Shown here: piece after piece, positions 7,754 to 18,551 of the stretch
Position numbering within the stretch: the stretch's first letter is position 1
Layout of the letters: each line of letters starts with the position of its first letter
Source: Nocardioides sp. AX2bis
Lineage (GTDB): Bacteria; Actinomycetota; Actinomycetes; Propionibacteriales; Nocardioidaceae
Reading direction: 5' to 3'
DNA: 64,000 bases
NCBI RefSeq assembly: GCF_902506435.1
Contig: NZ_LR733215.1
Span: 829,540-893,539, forward strand
Program-made: the position numbers and the translations under genes
Notes under the pieces: model-generated
Databases searched by the model: none
Told to the model about the DNA's origin: nothing
The model's input: only the letters and a program-made list of their open reading frames with translations

Positions 7754-8908
7754 TCAGAGCCCGAGGATCGTCTTGCTGATGATCTGACGCTGGACCTCGT
7801 TGGAGCCGCCGTAGATGGAGGCCTTGCGCAGGTTCAGGTAGGTCGGCGTCGCCCGGCGGGCGAAGCCGGGGAGCGCGGACCCCTCGTCCGCGCCGGAGGC
7901 CAGGGAGGCCGGGCCGGCGAGGTCGACGGCGAGCTCGCTGACGGCCTGCTGCAGCTCGGTGCCCTTGAGCTTCAGCACCGAGCTGGCCGGGTGCGGCTCG
8001 CCGCCCTCGGAGTGGGCAACCACGCGCAGCGCGGTCAGCTCGAGGGCGAGCAGCTCGTTCTCGAGCTCGGCCACGCGGGCGGCGAGCAGCGGGTCGGCGG
8101 TGATCCGGTCGGCGTACCGCTCCTTGGCCAGGGCCAGGTTCCGCTTCGTCGCCGCCACCGGGGCCACGCCGACGCGCTCGTTGCCGAGCAGGAACTTCGC
8201 GATCGTCCAGCCGCCGTCGACCTCGCCGACGAGGTTGGCGCCGGGGACGCGGACGTCGGAGAACCAGACCTCGTTGACCTCGTGGCCGCCGTCGATCAGC
8301 TCGATCGGGCGCACCTCGAGGCCCGGCGAGGTCATGTCGATGAGCAGCATCGAGATGCCGGCCTGCTTCTTGACGTCCGGGTTGGTGCGCACCAGGGTGA
8401 AGATCCAGTCGCCGTACTGGCCGAGCGTGGTCCAGGTCTTCTGGCCGTTGACGACCCAGTCGTCGCCGTCGCGGACCGCGGTCGTGCGCAGGCTGGCCAG
8501 GTCGGAGCCGGCGTCTGGCTCGGAGAAGCCCTGGCTCCACCAGACGTCGAGGTTCGCGGTGGGCGCCATGAAGCGCTCCTTGAGCTCCTCGCTGCCGAAC
8601 TGCGCGAGCACCGGGCCGATCATCGAGGTGTTGAACGCCAGCGGCGCCGGCACGAAGGCGCGCTGCATCTCCTCGTTCCACAGGTGGCGACGCAGGTCGG
8701 ACCAGCCGCGGCCGCCGTACTGCTCGGGCCAGTGGGGGACGGCGAGGCCGGCGGCGTTCAGCGCCTGCTGGCTCGCGACGATCTGGTCCTTGGAGAGCTC
8801 GCGGCCCTCCTTGACGGCGTCGCGGATCTCCTCGGGCACCTTGGTGGTGAAGAAGTCGCGCATCTCCTCGCGGAACGCGCGGTCCTCCTCGGACAGCTCG
8901 AGCTGCAT
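7754..8908 (-). CDS. Acyl-CoA dehydrogenase (paired subunit)
   Basis: 384-residue acyl-CoA dehydrogenase with FSEPDAGSDLASL (about 130-142), NGQKTWTTLGQ, and a C-terminal IYGGSNEVQRQ where Gly replaces the Glu of IYEGT enzymes. Many mycobacterial FadE proteins share this and use a Glu on another helix as base. Start ATG 8908 has AGGAGG upstream. It is cotranscribed with the next dehydrogenase (16-bp gap), so the two probably form a heteromer. Substrate unknown. Confidence 0.9.
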   Translation of the reverse strand: MQLELSEEDRAFREEMRDFFTTKVPEEIRDAVKEGRELSKDQIVASQQALNAAGLAVPHWPEQYGGRGWSDLRRHLWNEEMQRAFVPAPLAFNTSMIGPVLAQFGSEELKERFMAPTANLDVWWSQGFSEPDAGSDLASLRTTAVRDGDDWVVNGQKTWTTLGQYGDWIFTLVRTNPDVKKQAGISMLLIDMTSPGLEVRPIELIDGGHEVNEVWFSDVRVPGANLVGEVDGGWTIAKFLLGNERVGVAPVAATKRNLALAKERYADRITADPLLAARVAELENELLALELTALRVVAHSEGGEPHPASSVLKLKGTELQQAVSELAVDLAGPASLASGADEGSALPGFARRATPTYLNLRKASIYGGSNEVQRQIISKTILGL

Positions 8909-8933
8909 CGCTCGCCTCCTGCTCGCGTCGGTG

Positions 8934-8953
8934 GGCGGCCGCCTGCGGCCGCC
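8934..8953. promoter_or_regulatory. GC hairpin in the acyl-CoA dehydrogenase leader
   Basis: GGCGGCCGC at 8934-8942 and GCGGCCGCC at 8945-8953 form a perfect 9-bp stem with a 2-nt loop, 25 bp upstream of the ATG at 8908 (minus strand) and close to its AGGAGG site. It could affect translation or transcript stability. No regulatory role is proven. Confidence 0.4.
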
Positions 8954-9054
8954 GGTCGGGCGTCGTACCCGACGTCCGAGTCCATCATGACGCGCGAACC
9001 TACGCGTCGGTAACCCCGCCCAGTCCTTGTCGGGCGCCGCGCCCGTCCGACCCG

Positions 9055-10356
9055 TCAGAACACCCCGGCGACGGCGTCGTAGACCTGGGTGACGGCCAAC
9101 CAGGCGAAGACGACCGTGCACACCACGAGGGCGACGTTGGAGGGCGGCTTGTTGCGCCACTGGCGCGGCACCCGGTCGGTGTTGAGCAGCCACAGCAGCG
9201 TCACCGAGAGGAACGGCATGAAGAACGCGCCGAGCACGCCGTAGGCCAGGATCAGGTAGACCGGCTCGCCGAGGAACAGCATCGGGACCGGCGGCAGCGT
9301 CAGCCACAGGACGTACGCGGTGTACCACCGCCCGCCGAGGCGGTAGCGCGGCTCGTCCGGGTCGCCGCCCGAGACGTGACCGACGAAGTCGGCGAACATC
9401 AGGCTGACGCCGTTCCAGACCCCGACCAGCGACGACATCGCCGCGGCCCAGAAGCCGACCAGGAAGACGGTGCCGGCCGCGGTGCCGTAGCGGTCGGCCA
9501 GCACGTCGGACAGGTCGAGCAGGCCCTGGTCGCCGGAGCTGACCGCGATCCCGGCGGAGTAGAGCAGCTCGGCCCCGACGATCAGGGTGGAGACCACGAA
9601 GACGCCGGTGATCGCGTACGCCATGGCGTTGTCGATCCGCATGACCCGCATGTGGCGCGGGCTGTCCCAGCCCTTCTCGCGCAGCCAGTAGCCGTAGGCG
9701 GCGAGCGTGATCGTGCCGCCCACGCCGCCGGCCACGCCCAGGACGTAGACCAGGCCGCCGTCGGGCACGACCGGGACGAGGCCGCCGGCCATGTCGGGCA
9801 GGTTCGGGACCGTGAGCGCGGCGGCGCCGACCATCGAGACGAACATCAGCAGCACCAGGACGCTGCAGACCTTCTCGAAGACCGAGTAGCGCCCGAGCAG
9901 CACCAGCCCCGCGCCGAGCAGGCCCGACACGACGCCCCACCACGCCACGGACAGGCCGCCGAGCAGCGAGTAGAGGGCCAGGCCGGTGCCGGCCATCGCG
10001 GCGGCGCCGTAGACGAAGCCCCAGATGACGATGTAGGGCCCGAAGTACCAGTGGGTCCAGCGGCCCAGGCTCGACCAGCCCTCGTAGATCGTGCTGCGGG
10101 TGGCCAGGGACCAGCGGCCGGCGCCCTCGACGAGGACGACCTTGAGTACGCAGCCGAGGACCGCGGTCCACAGCAGGGCGTAGCCGTACCTGCTCCCCGC
10201 CAACAGGGTGGCGACGAGGTCGGCGCCGCCGACCCCGGTGGCGGCGACGACGAGGCCGGGGCCCACGAGGTGCCAGCGGGGTGCGGGGCGGTCGTCGGTG
10301 GTGGTGCCGGACGGGCCGGAGCCGTGGGGGTCGGAGGGTGTGGACGAGGACGGCAC
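9055..10356 (-). CDS. Nramp-related membrane transporter lacking the metal-site motifs
   Basis: 433-residue polytopic membrane protein, about 11 predicted helices, of the Nramp (SLC11) fold. Helix 1 reads VGPGLVVAATGVGGADL, where true Mn/Fe Nramps have DPGN, and helix 6 (GGTITLAAYGYWLREKGW) lacks the MPH motif. The ligand site is therefore different; non-canonical relatives include magnesium-type NRMTs and uncharacterised actinobacterial proteins. Start is GTG 10356 with GGGAGG upstream. It is divergent from an ABC-F gene. The substrate is unknown. Confidence 0.8.
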   Translation of the reverse strand: MPSSSTPSDPHGSGPSGTTTDDRPAPRWHLVGPGLVVAATGVGGADLVATLLAGSRYGYALLWTAVLGCVLKVVLVEGAGRWSLATRSTIYEGWSSLGRWTHWYFGPYIVIWGFVYGAAAMAGTGLALYSLLGGLSVAWWGVVSGLLGAGLVLLGRYSVFEKVCSVLVLLMFVSMVGAAALTVPNLPDMAGGLVPVVPDGGLVYVLGVAGGVGGTITLAAYGYWLREKGWDSPRHMRVMRIDNAMAYAITGVFVVSTLIVGAELLYSAGIAVSSGDQGLLDLSDVLADRYGTAAGTVFLVGFWAAAMSSLVGVWNGVSLMFADFVGHVSGGDPDEPRYRLGGRWYTAYVLWLTLPPVPMLFLGEPVYLILAYGVLGAFFMPFLSVTLLWLLNTDRVPRQWRNKPPSNVALVVCTVVFAWLAVTQVYDAVAGVF

Positions 10357-10480
10357 GGGGCCTCCCGAGGGCCTGGGGCGTGTCAGTCGGTCAGGGGCCC
10401 GGACCCTACAAGAGGCCCGCGTCCGCCGCGAGGGCGAAACCGACCTGCGCCGGTGGCGGGTGGCAGGGGAGGATGCTCCC

Positions 10481-12199
10481 GTGGGACACGTCGAGGTCAG
10501 TGGAGTGCGCTACGAGCTGCCCGACGGGAGGGTGCTGCTCGACGACGTCTCGTTCCGGGTCGGCGACGGGGCGAAGGTGGCCCTGGTCGGCGCGAACGGG
10601 GCCGGCAAGACGACGCTGCTGCGCATCGTCACCGGCGAGCTGGAGCCGCACGGCGGCGCGGTGACCCGCACCGGCGGCCTCGGCGTGATGCGCCAGATGG
10701 TGGCGGCCGGCCTCGGCCGCCCGGGCACGCCCGACGGCGAGCCGACCGTGGCCGACCTGCTGCTGTCGGTGGCGCCGCCGCGGGTGCGGGCGGCCGCCGC
10801 GGCCGTCGACACCTGCGAGCGGGCGCTGATGGACACCGACGACGAGCCCACGCAGCTGCGCTACGCCGCCGCGCTGGGCGACTACGCCGACGCCGGCGGC
10901 TACGACGTCGAGGTCACGTGGGACGTCTGCACCGTGCGGGCGCTCGGGGTGCCCTACGACCGGGTGCGTCACCGCGAGCTGCGGACACTGTCGGGCGGGG
11001 AGCAGAAGCGCCTGGTGCTGGAGTACCTCCTGGCCGGGCCCGACGAGGTGCTCCTGCTCGACGAGCCGGACAACTTCCTCGACGTGCCGGGCAAGACCTG
11101 GCTCGAGGGGCGGATCCGCGACTCGGCCAAGACGATCCTGTTCGTCAGCCACGACCGTGAGCTGCTGGCCAACACCGCCACCCGCGTGGTCACCGTCGAG
11201 CTGGGCGCGGCGGGCAACACCGTGTGGACCCACCCGGGCGGCTTCGGGTCGTACCACGACGCGCGCCGCGACCGGTTCGCGCGCTTCGAGGAGCTGCGCC
11301 GGCGCTGGGACGAGGAGCACGCCAAGCTGGTCGCCCTGGTCCTGCGCTACCGGGTGAAGTCGGAGTTCAACGACGGCCTGGCCGCGCAGTACAAGGCCGC
11401 GCAGACCCGGCTGCGCAAGTTCGAGGAGGCCGGCCCGCCGACCGAGCAGCCGCGCGAGCAGCAGGTGACCATGCGGCTGACCGGCGGGCGTACCGGCAAG
11501 CGCGCGGTCGTCTGCGAGCAGCTCGGGCTGACCGGGCTGATGAAGCCCTTCGACCTCGAGGTCTGGTACGGCGAGCGGGTCGCCGTGCTGGGCTCCAACG
11601 GCTCCGGCAAGTCGCACTTCCTGCGGCTGCTGGCGGCCGGGGGCAGCGACCCCGACGTGGAGCACCGCCCGGTCGAGGAGAAGCCGGTGGAACCGGTCCC
11701 GCACACCGGTCGCGTCCGGCTCGGCGCGCGGGTGCGCCCCGGGTGTTTCGTGCAGACCCACGAGCACCCCGAGCTGCGGGGCCGCACCCTGCTCGAGGTG
11801 CTGCACCGCGGCGAGCGCGGTCCCGACGGCGGTGGCCGGGCGGGGATGGGCCGCGAGCAGGCCGCCCGCGTGCTGGACCGCTACGAGCTCGCCCACGCCG
11901 GGGAGCAGCGCTTCGAGCAGCTCTCGGGCGGGCAGCAGGCCCGCTTCCAGATCCTGCTGCTGGAGCTGTCCGGCGCGACGCTGCTGCTGCTCGACGAGCC
12001 CACCGACAACCTCGACGTCCAGTCGGCCGAGGCGCTGGAGACGGGCCTGCGGGCCTTCGAGGGCACGGTGCTGGCGGTCACGCACGACCGCTGGTTCGCC
12101 CGTGGCTTCGACCGGTTCCTGGTCTACGGCTCGGACGGCGAGGTCTACGAGCCCGACGGCCCGGTGTGGGACGAGGCGCGGGTGGTCCGCGCCCGCTGA
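10481..12199 (+). CDS. ABC-F family ATPase
   Basis: 572-residue soluble protein with two ABC domains and no membrane helices. Domain 1: Walker A GANGAGKTT (37-45), signature LSGGEQKR (about 170), Walker B LLLDEPDNFLD (about 190). Domain 2: GSNGSGKSH (about 371), LSGGQQAR (about 481), DEPTDNLD (about 506). The charged helical linker between them (about 255-310) matches the ABC-F linker that enters the ribosomal E site. A translation factor or ribosome-protection role is known for the family; which applies is unclear. The first Walker B has DNFLD rather than TNHLD. GTG 10481 has GGGGAGG 8 nt upstream. Confidence 0.88.
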   Translation: MGHVEVSGVRYELPDGRVLLDDVSFRVGDGAKVALVGANGAGKTTLLRIVTGELEPHGGAVTRTGGLGVMRQMVAAGLGRPGTPDGEPTVADLLLSVAPPRVRAAAAAVDTCERALMDTDDEPTQLRYAAALGDYADAGGYDVEVTWDVCTVRALGVPYDRVRHRELRTLSGGEQKRLVLEYLLAGPDEVLLLDEPDNFLDVPGKTWLEGRIRDSAKTILFVSHDRELLANTATRVVTVELGAAGNTVWTHPGGFGSYHDARRDRFARFEELRRRWDEEHAKLVALVLRYRVKSEFNDGLAAQYKAAQTRLRKFEEAGPPTEQPREQQVTMRLTGGRTGKRAVVCEQLGLTGLMKPFDLEVWYGERVAVLGSNGSGKSHFLRLLAAGGSDPDVEHRPVEEKPVEPVPHTGRVRLGARVRPGCFVQTHEHPELRGRTLLEVLHRGERGPDGGGRAGMGREQAARVLDRYELAHAGEQRFEQLSGGQQARFQILLLELSGATLLLLDEPTDNLDVQSAEALETGLRAFEGTVLAVTHDRWFARGFDRFLVYGSDGEVYEPDGPVWDEARVVRAR

Positions 12200-12224
12200 C
12201 CCGCACCGGGCGTCGACCCCGGCC

Positions 12225-13559
12225 TCAGTCCGCCGCCACCTCGCCGTCCGAGCCGAGGGTCAGCGTGGTGGTCTCCTCGTCGCCGCCGCGGACGTAGGTC
12301 ACCTCGACCTCGTCGCCCGGGCGGTAGCTGCGCACGGTGGTGATCAGCGAGTCCGGGTCGGAGATGCGGGTGTCGTCGATGCCGGTGACGACGTCCTCGG
12401 CCTCGAGCCCGGCCTCCTGGGCCGCCGAGCCGTCGTTGACCTCGGCCACCTGGGCGCCGGCCTCGACGGGCGCGCCGCCCTCGGTCGTGGACTGCACCGG
12501 CTGCACCGAGATCCCGAGCAGCGCGTGCGTGGGCTCCTCGCCGGCGATGATCTGGTCGACGATCGGCCGCACGTCGTCGATCGGGATGGCGAAGCCGAGA
12601 CCGATCGAGCCGGAGGACTCGCCGGTCACCGAGCTGCCGCTGGTGCGGATGGAGGAGTTGATGCCGACCACGCGGCCCTGCGAGTCGACCAGCGGGCCAC
12701 CGGAGTTGCCCGGGTTGATCGCGGCGTCGGTCTGCACTGCCGGGTAGGCGGTGACGTTGCCCTCGTCGTCCTGGCCGACGTCGACCGGCCGACCGAGGGC
12801 GCTGACGATGCCCGAGGTCACGGTGGCGTCCAGGCCGTAGGGCGAGCCGATCGCCACGACGTCCTCACCCACGTTGAGGTCGGCCGAGCTGCCGATCGTC
12901 GCCGGGGTCAGCCCGGAGACGCCCTGGGCCTGCACGACCGCCACGTCGGTGATCGGGTCGGTGCCGACGATCTCGGCCGGGGCCGTGCTGCCGTCGCTGA
13001 AGGAGATCGTGATCGACCCGCCGCCCTCGGCGACCTCGGCCACGTGGTTGTTGGTCAGGATCCGCCCGTCGGAGGAGATGATCACGCCCGAGCCGGAGCC
13101 CGAGCCCTCCTGGCCGGCCACGTCGAGCTTGACCACCGACGGCAGCACGGCCGCGGCGACCTGCTCGACGTCGGTCTCGCTGCCGTCCGCCTCGCCGGTG
13201 TCGACCACCGGCGAGGTGGTCACCGCGCTGCTGCTGCCGCCGCCGCTGCTCAGCGTGCCGTCGTCGTCGAACCAGGTCGAGTACGCCGCAGCGCCGCCGA
13301 GGCCGGCGCCGCCGCCGACCACGAGGGCGGCGGTGAGGACACCGGCCGCGAAGCGCTTGCGACCGCGCGAGCGCTCCCGCGGCGCCGGGGCGGGGGAGCC
13401 GAACGGCGGGCCGTACGGGTCGCCGTACGGCGGCTGTCCGCCCGCACCCGCGGGCGTGCCGCCGAGCTCGGTGGTCGGCTCGTGGTCCCCGGCCCAGGAG
13501 GGGCGGCTCGACGGCTGGTCGGCGGAGGGGCGGTCGGGGGTGGGGGTCTGGTCGGACAT
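12225..13559 (-). CDS. HtrA/DegP-type membrane-anchored serine protease
   Basis: 444 residues: a Pro/Gly-rich cytoplasmic N-terminus (1-65), one membrane helix (about 70-93), a trypsin-like domain with His172 (TNNHV), Asp205 (DPITDVAVV) and Ser286 (NPGNSGGP), and a C-terminal PDZ domain (about 340-440). Such proteases degrade misfolded envelope proteins, acting outside the membrane. The layout matches PepD/HtrA-like proteins of actinobacteria. Start ATG 13559 gives MSDQTPTPDRPS. It is convergent with the ABC-F gene (25-bp gap) and divergent from yihY. Confidence 0.93.
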   Translation of the reverse strand: MSDQTPTPDRPSADQPSSRPSWAGDHEPTTELGGTPAGAGGQPPYGDPYGPPFGSPAPAPRERSRGRKRFAAGVLTAALVVGGGAGLGGAAAYSTWFDDDGTLSSGGGSSSAVTTSPVVDTGEADGSETDVEQVAAAVLPSVVKLDVAGQEGSGSGSGVIISSDGRILTNNHVAEVAEGGGSITISFSDGSTAPAEIVGTDPITDVAVVQAQGVSGLTPATIGSSADLNVGEDVVAIGSPYGLDATVTSGIVSALGRPVDVGQDDEGNVTAYPAVQTDAAINPGNSGGPLVDSQGRVVGINSSIRTSGSSVTGESSGSIGLGFAIPIDDVRPIVDQIIAGEEPTHALLGISVQPVQSTTEGGAPVEAGAQVAEVNDGSAAQEAGLEAEDVVTGIDDTRISDPDSLITTVRSYRPGDEVEVTYVRGGDEETTTLTLGSDGEVAAD

Positions 13560-13697
13560 GGCTCCACTCTCGGGCGTCGGCCTGTGAGCAGGCTGAGACG
13601 CACCTGACGGTCGGCCAAGAGTCGGGGCCGGAACCCGGACCGGAACCTGGGCCCGCGCCCTGCTCGAGCCACCCCGGGGGTGTGCCAGAGTTCCGCC

Positions 13698-14677
13698 GTG
13701 ACCACCGCCCGCACCGTCCCGGTGACCACCGAGATGGGCGGCGACGAGCTCGACGCCGAGGACGCCTGGCACCTCGCCCGGCGCCACGGTCTGCGCCGCA
13801 TCCTGGTCGACTCGTTCGTCCGGTTCCGCTACGGCGACGGGTTCACCAACAGCCGGGCGCTGGCGCTCCAGGCCTGCCTGGCCGTGGTGCCCTTCCTGCT
13901 CGCCGTCACCGGCCTGGCCGCCGACATCGACGACGAGAAGCCGGCCCGGGTGGTCGCGCAGACCATCGAGGCCGTCTCGCCCGGCCACGGGGGCGAGGCC
14001 GGCGACGCGCTCGCTCGGGCCGCGACCTCGCCCGAGACCTCCGGGGAGGTCGCGCTGGTGCTGGGGCTGCTCGTCGCGCTGGTCTCGATGACCACCGCGA
14101 TGGCCCAGGTCGAGCGGGGGACGAACCGCATCTACGGCATCCGGCGGGACCGCCCCGCGAAGGCGAAGTACGGCCGCGCCGCCGTGCTGACCGCCCTGCT
14201 CGCCGTGCCGACCGGGGTCGGCTTCCTGCTCCTCGTCGCCGGCGGCGCGTTCGCCCAGGCGATGACGGAGGTCTACGGCTGGGGGGACGGGCTGCGGCTG
14301 TGGTGGAACGTGCTGCGCTGGCCCGCGGGCCTCGCGCTGCTCGTGCTGACCATCGCGGTGCTCCTCGACCACAGCCCGCGCCGTCGTCAGCCGGCCCTGT
14401 CGTGGCTGGCCCTGGGCGCCGGGGTCTCGGTGGTGCTGTGCATGGGGGCGACGGCCGCCCTCGGGATCTACGTCGAGGCCAGTGGCTCGTTCGGGACCAC
14501 CTACGGGCCCCTGGCCGGCATCGTGGCGCTGCTGCTGTGGAGCCTGATGGCCTCGGTCGCGTTCTTCTACGGCGCCGCCGTCTGCGCCCAGCTCGAGGCG
14601 ATGCGGACCCGCCTCACCGACCCCGCCGAGGACGACCCCGGGCGCCCCCACCACGAGGTCACCACGAGGTCGTCTGA
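13698..14677 (+). CDS. YihY/BrkB-family membrane protein; reading frame has no proper stop
   Basis: About 327 residues of multi-helix membrane protein starting at GTG 13698 (VTTARTVPVTTEM), with helices near LALQACLAVVPFLLAVTGLA, VALVLGLLVALVSM and GIVALLLWSLMASVAFFYGAAV, typical of YihY (once called RNase BN; function unclear). The frame is clean to about 14675 but has no stop there. It stays open to 15977, through a repeat and deep into the next gene in a different frame. A one-base shift after about 14640 would end it at TGA 14675-14677, which is the end given here. A C-run at 14645-14649 is a likely slip site. Sequencing error, a natural frameshift or loss of the stop are all possible. 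Confidence 0.7.
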
Positions 14678-14706
14678 CCCCCTCCGACCCCCGCGGTGCG
14701 CCGGAA

Positions 14707-14742
14707 CCGTCATCTCGAGGCGCCGCGAGCGTCATCTCGGCT
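14707..14742 (-). repeat. 22-bp tandem repeat family, locus 1
   Basis: One full 22-bp unit (14715-14736) flanked by partial units, in minus orientation: CCGTCATC, then TCGAGGCGCC + GCGAGCGTCATC, then TCGGCT. The same units occur as four tandem copies at 53560-53647 and about three at 61531-61600. Here it lies between yihY and the acyl-CoA synthetase, just past the region where yihY should stop. Confidence 0.8.
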
Positions 14743-14775
14743 TGTGGGGGCGTGTGGGCTCGGTCACAATCGACC

Positions 14776-16356
<1,581 letters not shown>

Positions 16357-16379
16357 CCCGGGTGTGACCCGCGGCCCCC

Positions 16380-16385
16380 TAGGCT
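16380..16385 (+). promoter_or_regulatory. -10-like box TAGGCT for a leaderless start
   Basis: TAGGCT ends 8 nt before the ATG at 16394, with no Shine-Dalgarno between. This spacing recurs at many starts in the window (see findings) and suggests transcription begins at or next to the start codon. Confidence 0.5.
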
Positions 16386-16393
16386 CGGGACCG

Positions 16394-18511
16394 ATGACCT
16401 CAGCTGCGCCGCACCCCTCCGTCCCGACGACCGGCGCCGAGCGCCCTGCGAGCAGCTTCCGCTACCGCCCCGAACTGGACGGGCTGCGGACCTTCGCGGT
16501 CGTGGTCATCGTGTTCTTCCACGCCCGGGTGGCCGGGGCGTCGAGCAGCTTCATCGTGCTGGACCTCTTCTTCGTCCTGTCGGGGTTCCTGGTCACCAAC
16601 GTGGTGCTCCGCGAGATGGACACCACGGGGGGCCTGCGGCTGGGGCTCTACTACGCCCGCCGCGTGCGACGGCTGCTGCCGGCGGCCGTCGTGGCGATCG
16701 TGGTGACCTCCGGGGTCTTCCTGCTCGTCGCCTCCCAGCCCGAGCGGCTGGCCCTGGTCCGGCAGGCGCAGGCGGCCCTGCTCTACCTGGCCAACTGGCA
16801 GTTCGTGGCCGACGGCGCCGACTACTTCGCCGGGGACGTGCGCAGCTCGCCGTTCCTGCACTACTGGTCGCTGTCGATCGAGGAGCAGTTCTACATCGTC
16901 TTCCCGCTGCTGCTCCTGCTGTGGTGGAAGGTCGCCCCGCGCCGCCCGCGGGTGCTGCTGGTGTGGTTCGGCGTCCTGATCGCCGCCTCCGTCGCCTCCC
17001 AGCTCTACTGGGCGCAGGTCGACCCGACGCGGGCCTACTTCGGCACCGACGCCCGGCTCTTCCAGCTGCTCGCGGGCGCCGTCCTCGCGGTGGCCCTGCG
17101 CGAGTTCGCGACGCCGGCCGCCGCGGGCGGCGTGGAGTGGCGGCGGGCCGGTCGCGTGCTGGCCCTGGCCGGCCTGGGCGGCTACCTCGTCCTGGGCAGC
17201 GAGCTGGTCGACATGACCGTCTCGCACCGCAACCTGCTCGCCACCCTCCTGGCCGGGGCGCTGGTGGTGGGCACCTACACCGCACCCGGCTCCCTGGTGG
17301 CCCGCGGCTTCGCCCTGCCGTGGATGACCTACCTCGGCAAGATCTCCTACGGCATCTACCTGTGGCACTACCCGGTGCTGCTGGTGCTGGCCCGGGTGCT
17401 CGACGTGCGCCCTGTGGTGGTCGCGGTGCTGGGGCTGGGCCTGGCCGTGGCCCTGGCCTCGGCGTCCTACCAGCTGATCGAGACCCCGATCCGGCGCGGT
17501 CGGCTGCTCGACCCGTTCCCGTGGACCGCCGTCGGCGCCGGGCTGGCCGTCAGCGTGGTCACCGCGCTCGTGGTGGTCGGGCCGGTCCTGGGCAGCGACC
17601 GGCGGCCGTCGCTGGTGGCCGGCACCGGTGGTGCCGGGACCGCGATCGCCGCGGCCGACCCCGCGGTGGACCGCCAGCTGGAGAGCAGGGTGCCCGACCT
17701 GGACCTGCGCCGGGTGAGCAACGACCGGGGCCCGGCCGACGTGTCGTGCACGCCGGACGCCCCCGAGGACTGCACCGTCGTCGAGGGCGACGGCCCGCAC
17801 GTCGTCGTGGTCGGCGACAGCCACGCCCGGATGCTCGCCGAGGCGTTCACGGACCTGGCCGAGGAGCAGGGCTTCCGCCTCTCGCTCAGTGTCGTGACGG
17901 CCTGTCCCTGGCAGGACGGCCTGCTGAACACGGCCGCGGCGCCCGACGTGCAGCAGCAGTGCCTCGACGCCCGGCGCGGCTTCTACGACCGGACCCTGCC
18001 GGCGCTCGAGGCCGACGTGGTGGTGCTGGCGAACCTGAACCGCAGCGACCCCGACGAGTGGGAGGGCAAGGTCCGCGACTACGACGGCCGGCGCACCGGC
18101 CCGCTCGGCGAGGTCCAGCGCGACGCGGTGCAGACGACGGTGGACAAGGTCAACGCCGCCGGCGCCAAGGCCGTGATGCTGCGCAGCATCCTGGGCACCG
18201 GCGGGTGGGACGGCGAGGGCTTCGACCCCCTGGACTGCCTCGCGCGGGCCGACCGGCAGCGCGAGTGCGTGGTCGACCCGCCCCTGGACCGGCCGCTGGT
18301 CGACTCCTCCTACGACATGGCGGCGCTGGGCAACGAGGACGCGGCGACGGTCGACCTCAACCCGGTGTTCTGCCCCGACGTCCCGGCGTGCCGACCGATC
18401 CTGGACGGTGCCGTGGTGTGGCGCGACGCCCGGCACGTCACCGCCGAGGTGGCCCGCGACCGGCGCGGCCAGATCCTCGAGGCGCTGGAGGCCACCGGCT
18501 TCCTCTCCTGA
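16394..18511 (+). CDS. Acyltransferase-3 / SGNH fusion (OafA-like)
   Basis: 705 residues. The N-terminal part (about 20-400) is a ten-helix acyltransferase-3 domain, with YRPELDGLRTFAVVVIVFFH, YYARRVRRLLPA and HYWSLSIEEQFYIVFP. The C-terminal part is an SGNH hydrolase-like domain with VVGDSHARML (about 473, nucleophile Ser) and a distal Asp-His pair in WRDARHV (about 675). Such proteins O-acetylate cell-surface glycans; the membrane domain passes the acyl group to the outer SGNH domain. The glycan target is unknown. Confidence 0.92.
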   Translation: MTSAAPHPSVPTTGAERPASSFRYRPELDGLRTFAVVVIVFFHARVAGASSSFIVLDLFFVLSGFLVTNVVLREMDTTGGLRLGLYYARRVRRLLPAAVVAIVVTSGVFLLVASQPERLALVRQAQAALLYLANWQFVADGADYFAGDVRSSPFLHYWSLSIEEQFYIVFPLLLLLWWKVAPRRPRVLLVWFGVLIAASVASQLYWAQVDPTRAYFGTDARLFQLLAGAVLAVALREFATPAAAGGVEWRRAGRVLALAGLGGYLVLGSELVDMTVSHRNLLATLLAGALVVGTYTAPGSLVARGFALPWMTYLGKISYGIYLWHYPVLLVLARVLDVRPVVVAVLGLGLAVALASASYQLIETPIRRGRLLDPFPWTAVGAGLAVSVVTALVVVGPVLGSDRRPSLVAGTGGAGTAIAAADPAVDRQLESRVPDLDLRRVSNDRGPADVSCTPDAPEDCTVVEGDGPHVVVVGDSHARMLAEAFTDLAEEQGFRLSLSVVTACPWQDGLLNTAAAPDVQQQCLDARRGFYDRTLPALEADVVVLANLNRSDPDEWEGKVRDYDGRRTGPLGEVQRDAVQTTVDKVNAAGAKAVMLRSILGTGGWDGEGFDPLDCLARADRQRECVVDPPLDRPLVDSSYDMAALGNEDAATVDLNPVFCPDVPACRPILDGAVVWRDARHVTAEVARDRRGQILEALEATGFLS

Positions 18512-18551
18512 GCACCCCGGTGGGGGGTCGGGGCGCTGGCAGGGTGAGGGG

